Part shown: one piece after another, positions 32,612-40,316 of the stretch
How the letters are laid out: each line of letters starts with the position of its first letter
Position numbering within the stretch: the stretch's first letter is position 1
From: a candidate division WOR-3 bacterium
Lineage (GTDB): Bacteria > Hydrothermota > Hydrothermia > UBA1063
DNA: 64,000 nt
Direction: 5' to 3'
Assembly (NCBI GenBank): GCA_039803545.1
Contig: JBDRYS010000001.1
Span: forward strand, 561,866-625,865
Notes under the pieces: generated by a model
The model's input: the letters and a program-made list of their open reading frames with translations, nothing else
The model's database searches: none
Told to the model about the DNA's origin: nothing
Program-made: the position numbers and the translations under genes

Positions 32612-34534
32612 ATGGACGAAAAAATCTTTGAGCAAGAGCAAAATAACTACACTGCGAAAGAAATCAAAGTTCTTAAAGGTCTTGAAGGGGTTAGAACACG
32701 CCCTGCAATGTACATCGGAGATACGTCTAAACAGGGCCTGCACCACTTAGTTTACGAAATTGTGGATAACGCTATAGATGAAGCACTGGCTGGCTTTTGC
32801 ACAGAAATAAAAGTGACAATAAGAAAAGATGGAATGATTACGATAAGAGACAACGGTAGAGGAATTCCTGTAGACATGCACCCTGAAGAGAAAATCCCTG
32901 CTGTAGAGATAGTTTTTACCTATTTGCATGCTGGAGGAAAATTTGGATCTAAGGCATATCAAATCTCCGGTGGTTTACATGGTGTGGGTGCATCCGTTGT
33001 AAACGCCCTTTCAGAATACCTCGAAGTCAAGGTGTTCCGAGACGGGAAAATTTATCACATGGCCTTCTCTAAAGGCAAAAAGATTAAGGACCTTGAGGTT
33101 ATAGGAGAAACCGATGAACACGGTACTGAGGTCACCTTCAAACCCGATATTGAAATCTTCAAGAATATAAACTTCGATTTTGAATTGTTAAGTGAAAGGC
33201 TGAAGGAACTTGCCTACCTTGTAAAGGGAATTAAAATATCCATCGAAGATCAGAGAACAGGGAAATACAAAGAGTATCAATTTGAAGGTGGATTAAAAGA
33301 ATTCCTTAAAGAACTTGATGAGGGCCAATATGTACTGAATGAAAAGCCTTTTTACTTCCATAGGAGATTTGAAAATGAAAAGGTCGAAGTCGAAGTTGCC
33401 TTAGAATATAATAAAGGCTATGAAGAAGTACTTATCTCTTTTGTTAACACGATAAACACCACAGAACACGGGACCCATGTCACTGGGCTGCGCCAGGGGC
33501 TTACCCGAGCTCTTAACGACTTTGCAAGAAAAAATAACCTAATAAAGGAGAATCAGGCCTTTCAAGGTGAGGATTTACGAGAGGGACTTACCTGCATTAT
33601 CCATGTAAAGTTACCTGACCCACAATTTGAAGGACAGACAAAAACAAAACTGGGCAACACTTATATAACCGGCCTTGTTTCTTCTGCAGTCTATGAAGAA
33701 TTCACAAGATACCTTGAAGAAAACCCTAACGATGCAAAAGTTATTATTGGAAAATGCCTTGAAAACCAGAGGGCAAGAGAAGCAGCGAGAAAAGCGAAGG
33801 AAATAGAAAGGCGAAAATCTTCCTGGGATGCGAACGGGCTTGCAGGAAAGCTCGCCGATTGTACCACCAAAGACCGGTCCAAGGCAGAACTATTTATTGT
33901 TGAGGGCGAATCAGCAGGTGGTTCAGCCAAACAGGGAAGAAACAGAGAATTTCAAGCCATTTTACCCCTTAGGGGTAAAACTTTAAACATTGAAAAGGCA
34001 TCCTTCGAAAAGGTCCTTGAAAACGAACAGATTAAGATATTGATTCAGGCTATTGGCACGGGCATTAAAGACAACTGCGTACCAGAGAACTCACGCTATT
34101 CTAAAATCATCATAATGACCGATGCAGACGTCGATGGTTCTCACATCAGAACCCTTCTCCTAACATTCTTTTACAGGTATATGCAGCCCCTTATCGAACA
34201 CGGGTATATTTACATCGCCCAACCACCTCTTTACAAACTAAAGGCCAAGAAAGAAGAAAAATACGCTTACACCGAGGAAGAAAAAGAAGAATTTATAAGA
34301 ATCCACGGGATTGAAAATGTAACCATACAGAGGTACAAGGGTCTTGGTGAAATGAATCCCGAACAATTGTGGGAAACGACTATGGATCCTGCACGCAGAG
34401 TTTTAAAGAAAGTAACCCTTGAAGATGCTGCCCAAGCAAGTATGCTAATTAGCATCCTAATGGGGCCAAAAGTCGAACCTCGTAAGAATTACATAATGGA
34501 ACACGCAACTCTTGTTACAAATCTTGACATTTAA
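32612..34534 (+). CDS. gyrB: DNA gyrase subunit B
   Basis: The 640-residue ATPase subunit contains the GHKL motifs EIVDNAIDEALAG, RDNGRGIPVDMH and GGLHGVGASVVNALS, then the transducer, and the TOPRIM motifs LFIVEGESAGGSAKQGR, PLRGKTLNIEKA and MTDADVDGSHIRTLLL. It ends with the usual C-terminal LMGPKVEPRKNYI. With GyrA it introduces supercoils. GGGAGG precedes the start. Length and order are normal and no intein is present. gyrA is outside the window. Confidence 0.96.
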   Translation: MDEKIFEQEQNNYTAKEIKVLKGLEGVRTRPAMYIGDTSKQGLHHLVYEIVDNAIDEALAGFCTEIKVTIRKDGMITIRDNGRGIPVDMHPEEKIPAVEIVFTYLHAGGKFGSKAYQISGGLHGVGASVVNALSEYLEVKVFRDGKIYHMAFSKGKKIKDLEVIGETDEHGTEVTFKPDIEIFKNINFDFELLSERLKELAYLVKGIKISIEDQRTGKYKEYQFEGGLKEFLKELDEGQYVLNEKPFYFHRRFENEKVEVEVALEYNKGYEEVLISFVNTINTTEHGTHVTGLRQGLTRALNDFARKNNLIKENQAFQGEDLREGLTCIIHVKLPDPQFEGQTKTKLGNTYITGLVSSAVYEEFTRYLEENPNDAKVIIGKCLENQRAREAARKAKEIERRKSSWDANGLAGKLADCTTKDRSKAELFIVEGESAGGSAKQGRNREFQAILPLRGKTLNIEKASFEKVLENEQIKILIQAIGTGIKDNCVPENSRYSKIIIMTDADVDGSHIRTLLLTFFYRYMQPLIEHGYIYIAQPPLYKLKAKKEEKYAYTEEEKEEFIRIHGIENVTIQRYKGLGEMNPEQLWETTMDPARRVLKKVTLEDAAQASMLISILMGPKVEPRKNYIMEHATLVTNLDI

Positions 34535-34604
34535 GTAGCAATAGCACCAAACATTGGTTTTAATTGATAAGGCGAACTAAAATTGTAAATATGAATCGAC
34601 TAAC

Positions 34605-36251
34605 TTAAAACTTTATAACCACTGAAAAGTTCACAGAATCGAAGCGGTTCAATTTATTCCTGAAGTAAGCCTCAACAGCGATGTTCTCATTAATCTCGAG
34701 ACTTAGTCCATAAGTCAAAAAGACCATTATATTCTCTTTGACAAAGGATGTTCTCTGCCTTAATTGAGAAATTGGAGTCCTAACCACTATTACCGTAGAA
34801 TCGCCTCTAAGGGTCGAATCGATCTTCTCACCCAAGGGGACAATTTTTAATTCCTCAGCAGAAAATTTGTGGGTGAAATTAAAAAGACTACCAAACCACA
34901 AAGTCACCCCTTTTAAGTTAAAGGGATTTACTTCAACTGCAGTGGGGATTTGAATTGCATACTCCTTCTCTTCCGTCGTCTTCCAGCCAACTTTGTTTTG
35001 CATTACAACCCTTTCATAGTCATCCGAATCATGGAATACGGTATCGCCATCTGAATACCCCACGTATAAAGAATCCAGTCCAGAATAAGAGAGATTCATA
35101 TAGCTGTAACGGTAATAACCATTGATCCCAAGGGCAAATCTTGCAAAGGGATTTAATTCAAAGACTTCACTATAATAAGCCTTAAAGTAATCCTCAGTTT
35201 TGCCCTTTGAACTTGTGAAATTTTCCTCGTTGTAAGTCACGCTATCATATTTTGACATAAAAGTATCAACCACCGTGTTGAAATTTCCGAAGTAGCTCAT
35301 ATTGACCTTTGAGATGTTATCTACTGCCATGTTATCCCTTATAAAGAAAAGCCCTGCTTCTCTGTATGTATTGTGGTCCTTCGGAAGACAATAATCGAGA
35401 TTTAAAGAATAACCCCTGCCCGCAAAAGAAGTCTCTTCGTCTAACCTGCCCTGATCGTAGGCTACGTGGGTTTCCCGTCTCGTAGTATCCGAGTCAATAG
35501 CCCAAGAAAAATATCCATCACTTAAATTCCTTTCCTCCGAGGTCTTATATCCTAAAAGCAAGCTTACAAAGGATGAATCACTGAGAATTATGCCACCACC
35601 AAGCTGGACAAAGTTTAGATTATCTATGATTTTACTCGCAAAATCCCCTCGCCCAATCCTTTGCAAAACAAAACGATTGTCAGGATAAGTAGCCTCCGTC
35701 ATTGAATAGTTGAAGTAGCCAAAATTCCTCAAAGTATCACCGGGCTTCTGATATTGGGTATTAAATTGTGACTTTAAGAAAGAGGCAGAAACAAACCAGT
35801 TTTCATAAACAAACTGAAAGCCAACAAGGGCAGACAAGTTAAAAACGGTGGAATCTCCATTAACCTCAAACTTCACTAACTTGGCTCTGTCATAAGAGCC
35901 GTTAAGGTCTGCATCCTCATATTGGAGTGTATCTTTTCTGAAATATCCAGAAGTCCCAAAGGCGTTAGCTAATGGAAACTTTTCTTCTCCGATTTTAATA
36001 AGACCACCTTCCATAAGCTGCTCGGTCCTTACATTTCCACCGAATACAAAGAGCTTGTTTTTATCGGAAAAATTACTCAAATTTAGTAATAAATAGGAAT
36101 TCCTTGCAAGAAGCAGATAAGAAGGATCCTGAATGAGTTCCTGTGGCCCTTTCATCAAAAAACCCGTTGCAAAATAACGCCCAGAGTAAAAGTCTGATAC
36201 GCAAGAAGCAGGATTGAATTGAGCCATTAAGATAGCTAAAAGAAAAATCAT
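34605..36251 (-). CDS. Outer-membrane beta-barrel-like protein, unknown function
   Basis: This protein of about 548 residues has a signal peptide (MIFLLAILMAQFNPASC) and a body rich in alternating aromatic/hydrophobic strands (YFNYSMTEATYPDN, NLDYCLP, LGINGYYRYSYMNLSY). It ends in VNFSVVIKF, where a terminal aromatic residue is typical of barrel proteins. The ATG at 36251 follows AAAGGAGG. The signal ends near a cysteine (NPASC), but a lipobox is not convincing. No family was recognised. Decayed sequence at about 39056-39330 seems to be a paralogue of its C-terminal part. Confidence 0.6.
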   Translation of the reverse strand: MIFLLAILMAQFNPASCVSDFYSGRYFATGFLMKGPQELIQDPSYLLLARNSYLLLNLSNFSDKNKLFVFGGNVRTEQLMEGGLIKIGEEKFPLANAFGTSGYFRKDTLQYEDADLNGSYDRAKLVKFEVNGDSTVFNLSALVGFQFVYENWFVSASFLKSQFNTQYQKPGDTLRNFGYFNYSMTEATYPDNRFVLQRIGRGDFASKIIDNLNFVQLGGGIILSDSSFVSLLLGYKTSEERNLSDGYFSWAIDSDTTRRETHVAYDQGRLDEETSFAGRGYSLNLDYCLPKDHNTYREAGLFFIRDNMAVDNISKVNMSYFGNFNTVVDTFMSKYDSVTYNEENFTSSKGKTEDYFKAYYSEVFELNPFARFALGINGYYRYSYMNLSYSGLDSLYVGYSDGDTVFHDSDDYERVVMQNKVGWKTTEEKEYAIQIPTAVEVNPFNLKGVTLWFGSLFNFTHKFSAEELKIVPLGEKIDSTLRGDSTVIVVRTPISQLRQRTSFVKENIMVFLTYGLSLEINENIAVEAYFRNKLNRFDSVNFSVVIKF

Positions 36252-36270
36252 TACAACCTCCTTTGGGAAG

Positions 36271-36298
36271 ATTATAAATTCGAGGGTCCAAACTTCAA
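36271..36298 (-). promoter_or_regulatory. Promoter of outer-membrane-like protein gene
   Basis: On the minus strand TTGAAG (36298-36293), 16 bases and TATAAT (36276-36271). The start near 36264 leaves a leader just long enough to hold the AAAGGAGG site. Confidence 0.6.
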
Positions 36299-36583
36299 AG
36301 ATTCCGGCGGTTAACTTTGTGCACCAAGCTACTCGAAACACGAAGTTTAACGATTAGAGCACAAAATATTTGAAGACCAAATCCGGCACCAACGTTGAAA
36401 TGCAATACCACGACTTAAAGCCGCTTTTGTATCAAGAAAACACTTTTTGAAGAAACTGTGTGTAAGAACTTTTCGCTACTTCTTGTTTTTAAAGGACAGC
36501 TGCCCTCTCTCTTTTCCTATTTTTACTTTTCAAGAGACTACCCCATTGCGAGAGTAGATTTAACCTTGAGGAACGCCGAAAAC
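36299..36583. other. Intergenic region before SBBP gene
   Basis: This roughly 285-base stretch has no intact gene. A near-perfect inverted repeat (AACTTTGTG near 36313 and CACGAAGTT near 36340) lies beyond the -35 of the leftward gene. The stretch 36495-36594 reads as a short open frame with SLFSYFYFSRDYPIARVDLTL, which echoes the signal peptide and DYPIA start of the mature protein at 27289; it may be a relic. Confidence 0.4.
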
Positions 36584-36612
36584 TTGACGACATAAAAAGC
36601 CTAAATTATAAT
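36584..36612 (+). promoter_or_regulatory. Near-consensus promoter of SBBP protein
   Basis: TTGACG (36584-36589), a 17-base spacer and TATAAT (36607-36612) put transcription start near 36619. A GAGGGGGT ribosome site follows, as in the secreted protein at 27289. Confidence 0.8.
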
Positions 36613-36637
36613 TATCTTGCTTATGAGGGGGTGTTTA

Positions 36638-38734
36638 ATGCAAAAATATCTTGAGGGGGTAGTATTAGGGGTGCTTCTTTGGCTTTTTCCCCTCTATGCC
36701 TATGTCCCTACAGGTGAACTGATAAAGGTCTACAGGGGCTTTGAACCCAACTATGGCCAGGTGCAGGACTTTGAAGGGAGACCTGTAAAAGACATCATCT
36801 TCTCAACAAAGGCTCCGGGACTCAATTTGTTCTTTAAGAAAGATGGCGTTAGTTATGTGATTTACACAAAAACAGAAGAAGAATTAAATTCTTTCGAAGG
36901 CTTTGATTTGAAAGAGAGGCTCAATAAAGAAGATTCTTCTCCTGTAAATTATGCCCGTGTTGATCTTGAACTGGTAGGTGGAAACATTGACAGATCAAAG
37001 ATTGTCTTTGAAGATGAACTGCCGGGTTATGTGAACTACTATCTTCCCAGTTGCCCTGAGGGGATAACAAATCTAAAGACTTACAGGGTTGTAAGAGTGA
37101 AGGAGGTTTATCCTGGTATAGACTGGGTCTTCAGGTACGATGCCGATGGGAACTTACACCATGAGTTTGTGGTAAAGCCTGAGGGTAATCCTGATGAAAT
37201 AAAACTAAAGGTGAAGTGGGCAGATGTAAAGTTAAATGATGATGGGAGTGAGATCATTTTATCCACACCGGTAGGAGATATTCTTGATGGTAGTATTTAT
37301 GCTTATGAGGGTGATAGAAGGGTGAAGGTGAACTATGTTTTTGATGATGGGCTTTTGGCCTATGATGTAAGAGACTGGAGCAGGAATGAAAATCTTGTCA
37401 TAGACCCGCCTTTAGCAAGGTTATGGGCTACTTATTATGGGGGAAGTGGTTTGTGGGAGGAGCCCTTGTCTGTAACGACAGACGCACAGGGTAATGTTTA
37501 TGTGGTGGGTGGCACTTATTCTACCGATTTTCCTGTTTACAATCCAGGTGGTGGTGCTTACTATCAGGAAAGTGGTAATTTTGATGCCTTCATACTCAAA
37601 TTCAATTCCAGTGGAGTAAGGCTATGGGCTGCTTATTATGGGGGAAGTGGTTTTGATAGGGCCAATTCTGTAGTAACAGACGCACAGGGTAATGTTTATG
37701 TGGTGGGTTATACACGTTCTACCAATTTTCCTGTTTACGATCCAGGATGTGGTGCTTACTTTCAGGGAAGTAAAACTGGTGGTGATGATGCCTTCATACT
37801 CAAATTTGATTCAAGTGGGGCAAGGCTATGGGCTACTTATTATGGGGGAAGTGGTAATGATTGTGCCTCTTCTGTAGTAACAGACCCACAGGGTAATGTT
37901 TACGTGGTGGGTCATACTCGTTCTACCAATTTCCCTGTTTACGATCCAGGTGATGGTGCTTACTATCAGGGAAGTTTTGCCGGTTATGATGATGCCTTCA
38001 TTCTCAAATTCAATTTTCGTGGAAGAAGACAATGGGCTACCTATTATGGGGGGAGTTGTGATGAACGTGCCTATTCTGTAGCGACAGACCCACAGGGGAA
38101 TGTTTATGTAGTGGGTTGGACTTGTTCTTTAGACTTTCCTGTTTACAATCCACGTAGTTGTGCTCACTATAGGAGAAGTCTTGTTGGCCTGGCTAAATTC
38201 TTCTACAATCTTTTAGTGCTCAGTGGTGCTTATTACCAGAGAAGTAACGCTGGTTATCGGGATGCCTTCATTCTCAAATTCGATTCCGGTGGAGTAAGGC
38301 TATGGGCTACTTATTATGGGGGAAGCAGTGTTGATGATGCCAGTTCTGTAGCGACAGACCCACAGGGGAATGTTTATGTAGTAGGCAAGACTTACTTTTC
38401 CGATTTTCCTGTTTACAAACTACGTGGTGCTTATCCTTATATAAGTAGGGCTTGTATAGATTCTTGTGATGTCTTCATTCTCAAATTTAATCCCCGCAGA
38501 ATAAAGCTACAATGGGCTATTTATTGTGGGGGAAGTAGTGTTGATGTTGCCAGTTCTGTAGCGACAGACGCACAGGGTAATGTTTATGTGGTAGGTAATA
38601 CTTATTCTACCGATTTTCCTGTTTACAATCCAGGTGGTGGTGCTTACTTTCAGGGAAGTTATGCTGGTTATTGGGATCCCTTCATTCTAAAATTCAATGC
38701 CAATCTAATAACTTCAAGTGGGAAGATTAGGTAG
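36638..38734 (+). CDS. SBBP-repeat beta-propeller secreted protein
   Basis: The 698-residue protein has a signal peptide (VLGVLLWLFPLYAYV), an N-terminal domain (about 25-270) of the type found before SBBP repeats, with EPNYGQVQDFEG and PGIDWVFRYDADGNLHHEFVVKPEG, and six SBBP repeats (about 265-690). Each repeat has the form RLWATYYGGS..D.A.SV.TDPQGNVYVVG.T.S.DFPVYNPG, then DAFILKF. They should fold as a propeller outside the cell. Repeat 4 carries a 22-residue insertion. The protein stops soon after repeat 6, with no secretion tail, and decayed sequence follows, so its C-terminus may have been lost. The ATG at 36638 fits the GAGGGGGT site. Confidence 0.85.
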   Translation: MQKYLEGVVLGVLLWLFPLYAYVPTGELIKVYRGFEPNYGQVQDFEGRPVKDIIFSTKAPGLNLFFKKDGVSYVIYTKTEEELNSFEGFDLKERLNKEDSSPVNYARVDLELVGGNIDRSKIVFEDELPGYVNYYLPSCPEGITNLKTYRVVRVKEVYPGIDWVFRYDADGNLHHEFVVKPEGNPDEIKLKVKWADVKLNDDGSEIILSTPVGDILDGSIYAYEGDRRVKVNYVFDDGLLAYDVRDWSRNENLVIDPPLARLWATYYGGSGLWEEPLSVTTDAQGNVYVVGGTYSTDFPVYNPGGGAYYQESGNFDAFILKFNSSGVRLWAAYYGGSGFDRANSVVTDAQGNVYVVGYTRSTNFPVYDPGCGAYFQGSKTGGDDAFILKFDSSGARLWATYYGGSGNDCASSVVTDPQGNVYVVGHTRSTNFPVYDPGDGAYYQGSFAGYDDAFILKFNFRGRRQWATYYGGSCDERAYSVATDPQGNVYVVGWTCSLDFPVYNPRSCAHYRRSLVGLAKFFYNLLVLSGAYYQRSNAGYRDAFILKFDSGGVRLWATYYGGSSVDDASSVATDPQGNVYVVGKTYFSDFPVYKLRGAYPYISRACIDSCDVFILKFNPRRIKLQWAIYCGGSSVDVASSVATDAQGNVYVVGNTYSTDFPVYNPGGGAYFQGSYAGYWDPFILKFNANLITSSGKIR
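37427..38720 (+). repeat. Six tandem SBBP coding repeats of about 204 bases
   Basis: Repeat units begin at about 37427, 37628, 37832, 38036, 38306 and 38516, marked by GGCTACTTATTATGGGGG or a close variant. Spacings are 201, 204, 204, 270 and 210 bases. Long stretches such as CACAGGGTAATGTTTATGT recur nearly unchanged at the DNA level, so the units were recently copied or are kept alike by gene conversion. The 270-base unit contains a 66-base partial duplication of its own AYYQ-S segment. Confidence 0.9.
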
Positions 38735-39055
38735 CTTTGCTATTTGCTGGCTTGATAACCTGCCATTGGAGCCCGCAGAGCTATGAAAGGATAGTGATTG
38801 TATACTAAGCCAGAAGTCGTATGTGAACTGATTATCGTTGAACTTTCTTTTAATAAAGCAGATTAAGAGATTAAAGTTCTGACACCGGGTATTTATTTAT
38901 GCGATGTGGAGCACCCTTACCTGGAGGATAAGGGGGGTATTGGGAGTAGAATAATAGAGATTGTAAATCCGGAAGCTGATTGAGAAAAAGAATCACACTC
39001 TTGTGCGGGGCTCCGAAAGAGCCCCGCATGTCTATAATGATACCCCAAAATAGTC
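38735..39055. other. Decayed sequence after SBBP gene
   Basis: No intact gene is present. On the + strand, 38867-38983 reads open as EIKVLTPGIYLCDVEH and a further 22 residues up to a stop, with stops just before; LTPGIYL resembles the core of Por-type secretion tails (compare ASGVYLLVL in the protein at 27289). It may be the broken-off C-terminus of the SBBP protein. The link is weak. Confidence 0.3.
39005..39027. other. GC-rich perfect hairpin
   Basis: GCGGGGCTC and GAGCCCCGC form a 9-bp stem with a 5-base loop (CGAAA). No T run follows on either strand, so it is not a classical intrinsic terminator, though it may still end or stabilise the SBBP transcript. It stands out in an AT-rich region. 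Confidence 0.55.
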
Positions 39056-39330
39056 TTAACACGCGACCTTTAATGCTTTTTCGTCCCTATAAATCGGTTT
39101 TCCCTCTAAATAAAAAGAGATCGCCACTAATTTAAGCATTTCTTTCCCCCCGAAACGAGTTAAACTGAATAAAGGCAATGAACCTATAACCCCTCTCCTG
39201 TCAGCGTCTCTTGTCCTATAAACACAGAACTTAGTACCCTCTTCAAGCATCAAACCCACACCGAAATTTAGCGGTAAATAATAGCCAAGTTAGGCTCACT
39301 CCTTTCAAATCAAACCAAAATTCCGGGAAG
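39056..39330 (-). pseudogene. Relic of an outer-membrane-like gene (paralogue of 34605-36251)
   Basis: Two neighbouring minus-strand frames together resemble the C-terminus of the barrel-like protein at 34605-36251. The upstream frame reads FDLKGVSLTWLLFTAKF, close to FNLKGVTLWFGSLFNFTHKF. After a frame change the other reads RTRDADRRGV then SLTRFGGKEMLKLVAISFY, resembling RTPISQLRQRT and FLTYGLSLEINENIAVEAYF. There is no start, no ribosome site and at least one frameshift, so this is probably a dead partial copy. The similarity was judged by eye. Confidence 0.35.
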
Positions 39331-39394
39331 GCATAGAATACTTAAAGAACGGTGCTATCCAAACAATATGGAAGGCGAAGAATGCTTAAAAAAC
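39327..39394. repeat. Imperfect direct repeat, about 24 bases, 44 apart
   Basis: GAAGGCATAGAATACTTAAA (39327 on) recurs as GAAGGCGAAGAATGCTTAAA (39371 on), and flanking bases also partly match. The repeat lies upstream (in the leftward sense) of the barrel-gene relic and probably reflects old duplication. Confidence 0.45.
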
Positions 39395-39499
39395 CCTTAC
39401 AAGGACTCCCAACCCGTAATTCTTTATAATTCAGCCTTTCTCAAAACCATTTCCAAAAGCTGCAACTCAGATTCTATTTTATATTCAAATTCACGCCTT

Positions 39500-39505
39500 T
39501 AAAAT
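39500..39505 (+). promoter_or_regulatory. -10 box for leaderless PLD gene
   Basis: TAAAAT ends six bases before the ATG at 39512, the same distance as at recF and DUF763, and no ribosome site is present. The -35 region is poor (TTTTAT at 17 bases). Confidence 0.4.
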
Positions 39506-39511
39506 TAAACC

Positions 39512-40303
39512 ATGCTTGCGTGGTTCTTGTTTTTTCAACTGGCGCTACAGCCTAATTCTATAACAAATTTTACCGATGAAAGTGCAAAAGTTAAGGCGGT
39601 CTATGATTCCTCTTACTGTGATGTAGTATCAAACCTTATTGACAATGCTCAGAAAGAGATTTTAATATGTATGTTCCAATTCTCCTACTATGCCGACAAA
39701 CCGGAGAGCTTCTCCAATAAGCTCCTTTCAAAATTAATAGAAAAATCCAAGAAAGGCGTCAAGATAAAAATAATCCTGGAAGGCGGGGAGCCTTTCTTAG
39801 GCAAAGATTTTTACGAATCTGTAAGTGAAATCATGAGGCTCTTAAAACAGGCAAATATCGAAGTAAAAACCGACAAGAGGAATAAGACTACCCATGCAAA
39901 GTTCATCGTTGTGGATTCAAAATACATTCTTCTTGGGTCTACAAATTGGACCTACTTCGGACTACAGGCAAATAATGAAAGCAATGTCCTGATTGAGAGC
40001 GAAGCCCTTGCAAAGGAATTCAAAAAGTACTTTGAAAAATTGTGGAAAGAGTCCGAGGAAAAAGCACCATCCTATTTCGAGACTGAAAAATCCTATTTTG
40101 CGGGAGTTATTAGAAGTGTTGAAAGAAAGGTTTCAAAGAAAGGCAGGCCCTACACGATAATATACTTGAAAGATGGCACTAAAATCTTTATAACGGGCCA
40201 TTACGACCTCTTGCCGGGGATGAGAATAAAAGTTGAGGGTAAGAAAACAACCTTCCGTGGCAAGGAAGAGATCAAAGCTTACAGAATTGAAGTATTGAAT
40301 TAA
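39512..40303 (+). CDS. Secreted phospholipase D-type nuclease with OB-fold-like tail
   Basis: The 263-residue protein has a short hydrophobic N-terminus (MLAWFLFFQLAL), which may be a signal peptide, then one PLD domain with the HKD motif HAKFIVVD followed by LLGSTNWT (about residues 128-147). One HKD motif per chain suggests a dimer, as in Nuc/EDTA-resistant nucleases. The last 65 residues (YFAGVIRSVERKVSKKGRPY, then IKVEGKKTTFRGKEEIKAYRIEVL) look like an OB-fold nucleic-acid-binding domain. A DNA-degrading role outside the cytoplasm is likely. tldD follows after 13 bases. Confidence 0.8.
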   Translation: MLAWFLFFQLALQPNSITNFTDESAKVKAVYDSSYCDVVSNLIDNAQKEILICMFQFSYYADKPESFSNKLLSKLIEKSKKGVKIKIILEGGEPFLGKDFYESVSEIMRLLKQANIEVKTDKRNKTTHAKFIVVDSKYILLGSTNWTYFGLQANNESNVLIESEALAKEFKKYFEKLWKESEEKAPSYFETEKSYFAGVIRSVERKVSKKGRPYTIIYLKDGTKIFITGHYDLLPGMRIKVEGKKTTFRGKEEIKAYRIEVLN

Positions 40304-40316
40304 AAGGAGTCAATTT

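Noticed and set aside
37427-38720. Regular direct repeats considered as a CRISPR-like or non-coding repeat array
   Set aside because: The units are about 204 bases, stay in one open frame and encode SBBP blades. Spacers and unit lengths do not fit CRISPR.
39005-39027. GC-rich hairpin taken as an intrinsic terminator
   Set aside because: No T run follows on either strand, so it is kept only as an unassigned hairpin.
38871-39062. Minus-strand open frame of 63 codons after the SBBP gene
   Set aside because: It lies across the hairpin and decayed sequence, has low-complexity composition (PPYPPGKGAP) and no ribosome site.
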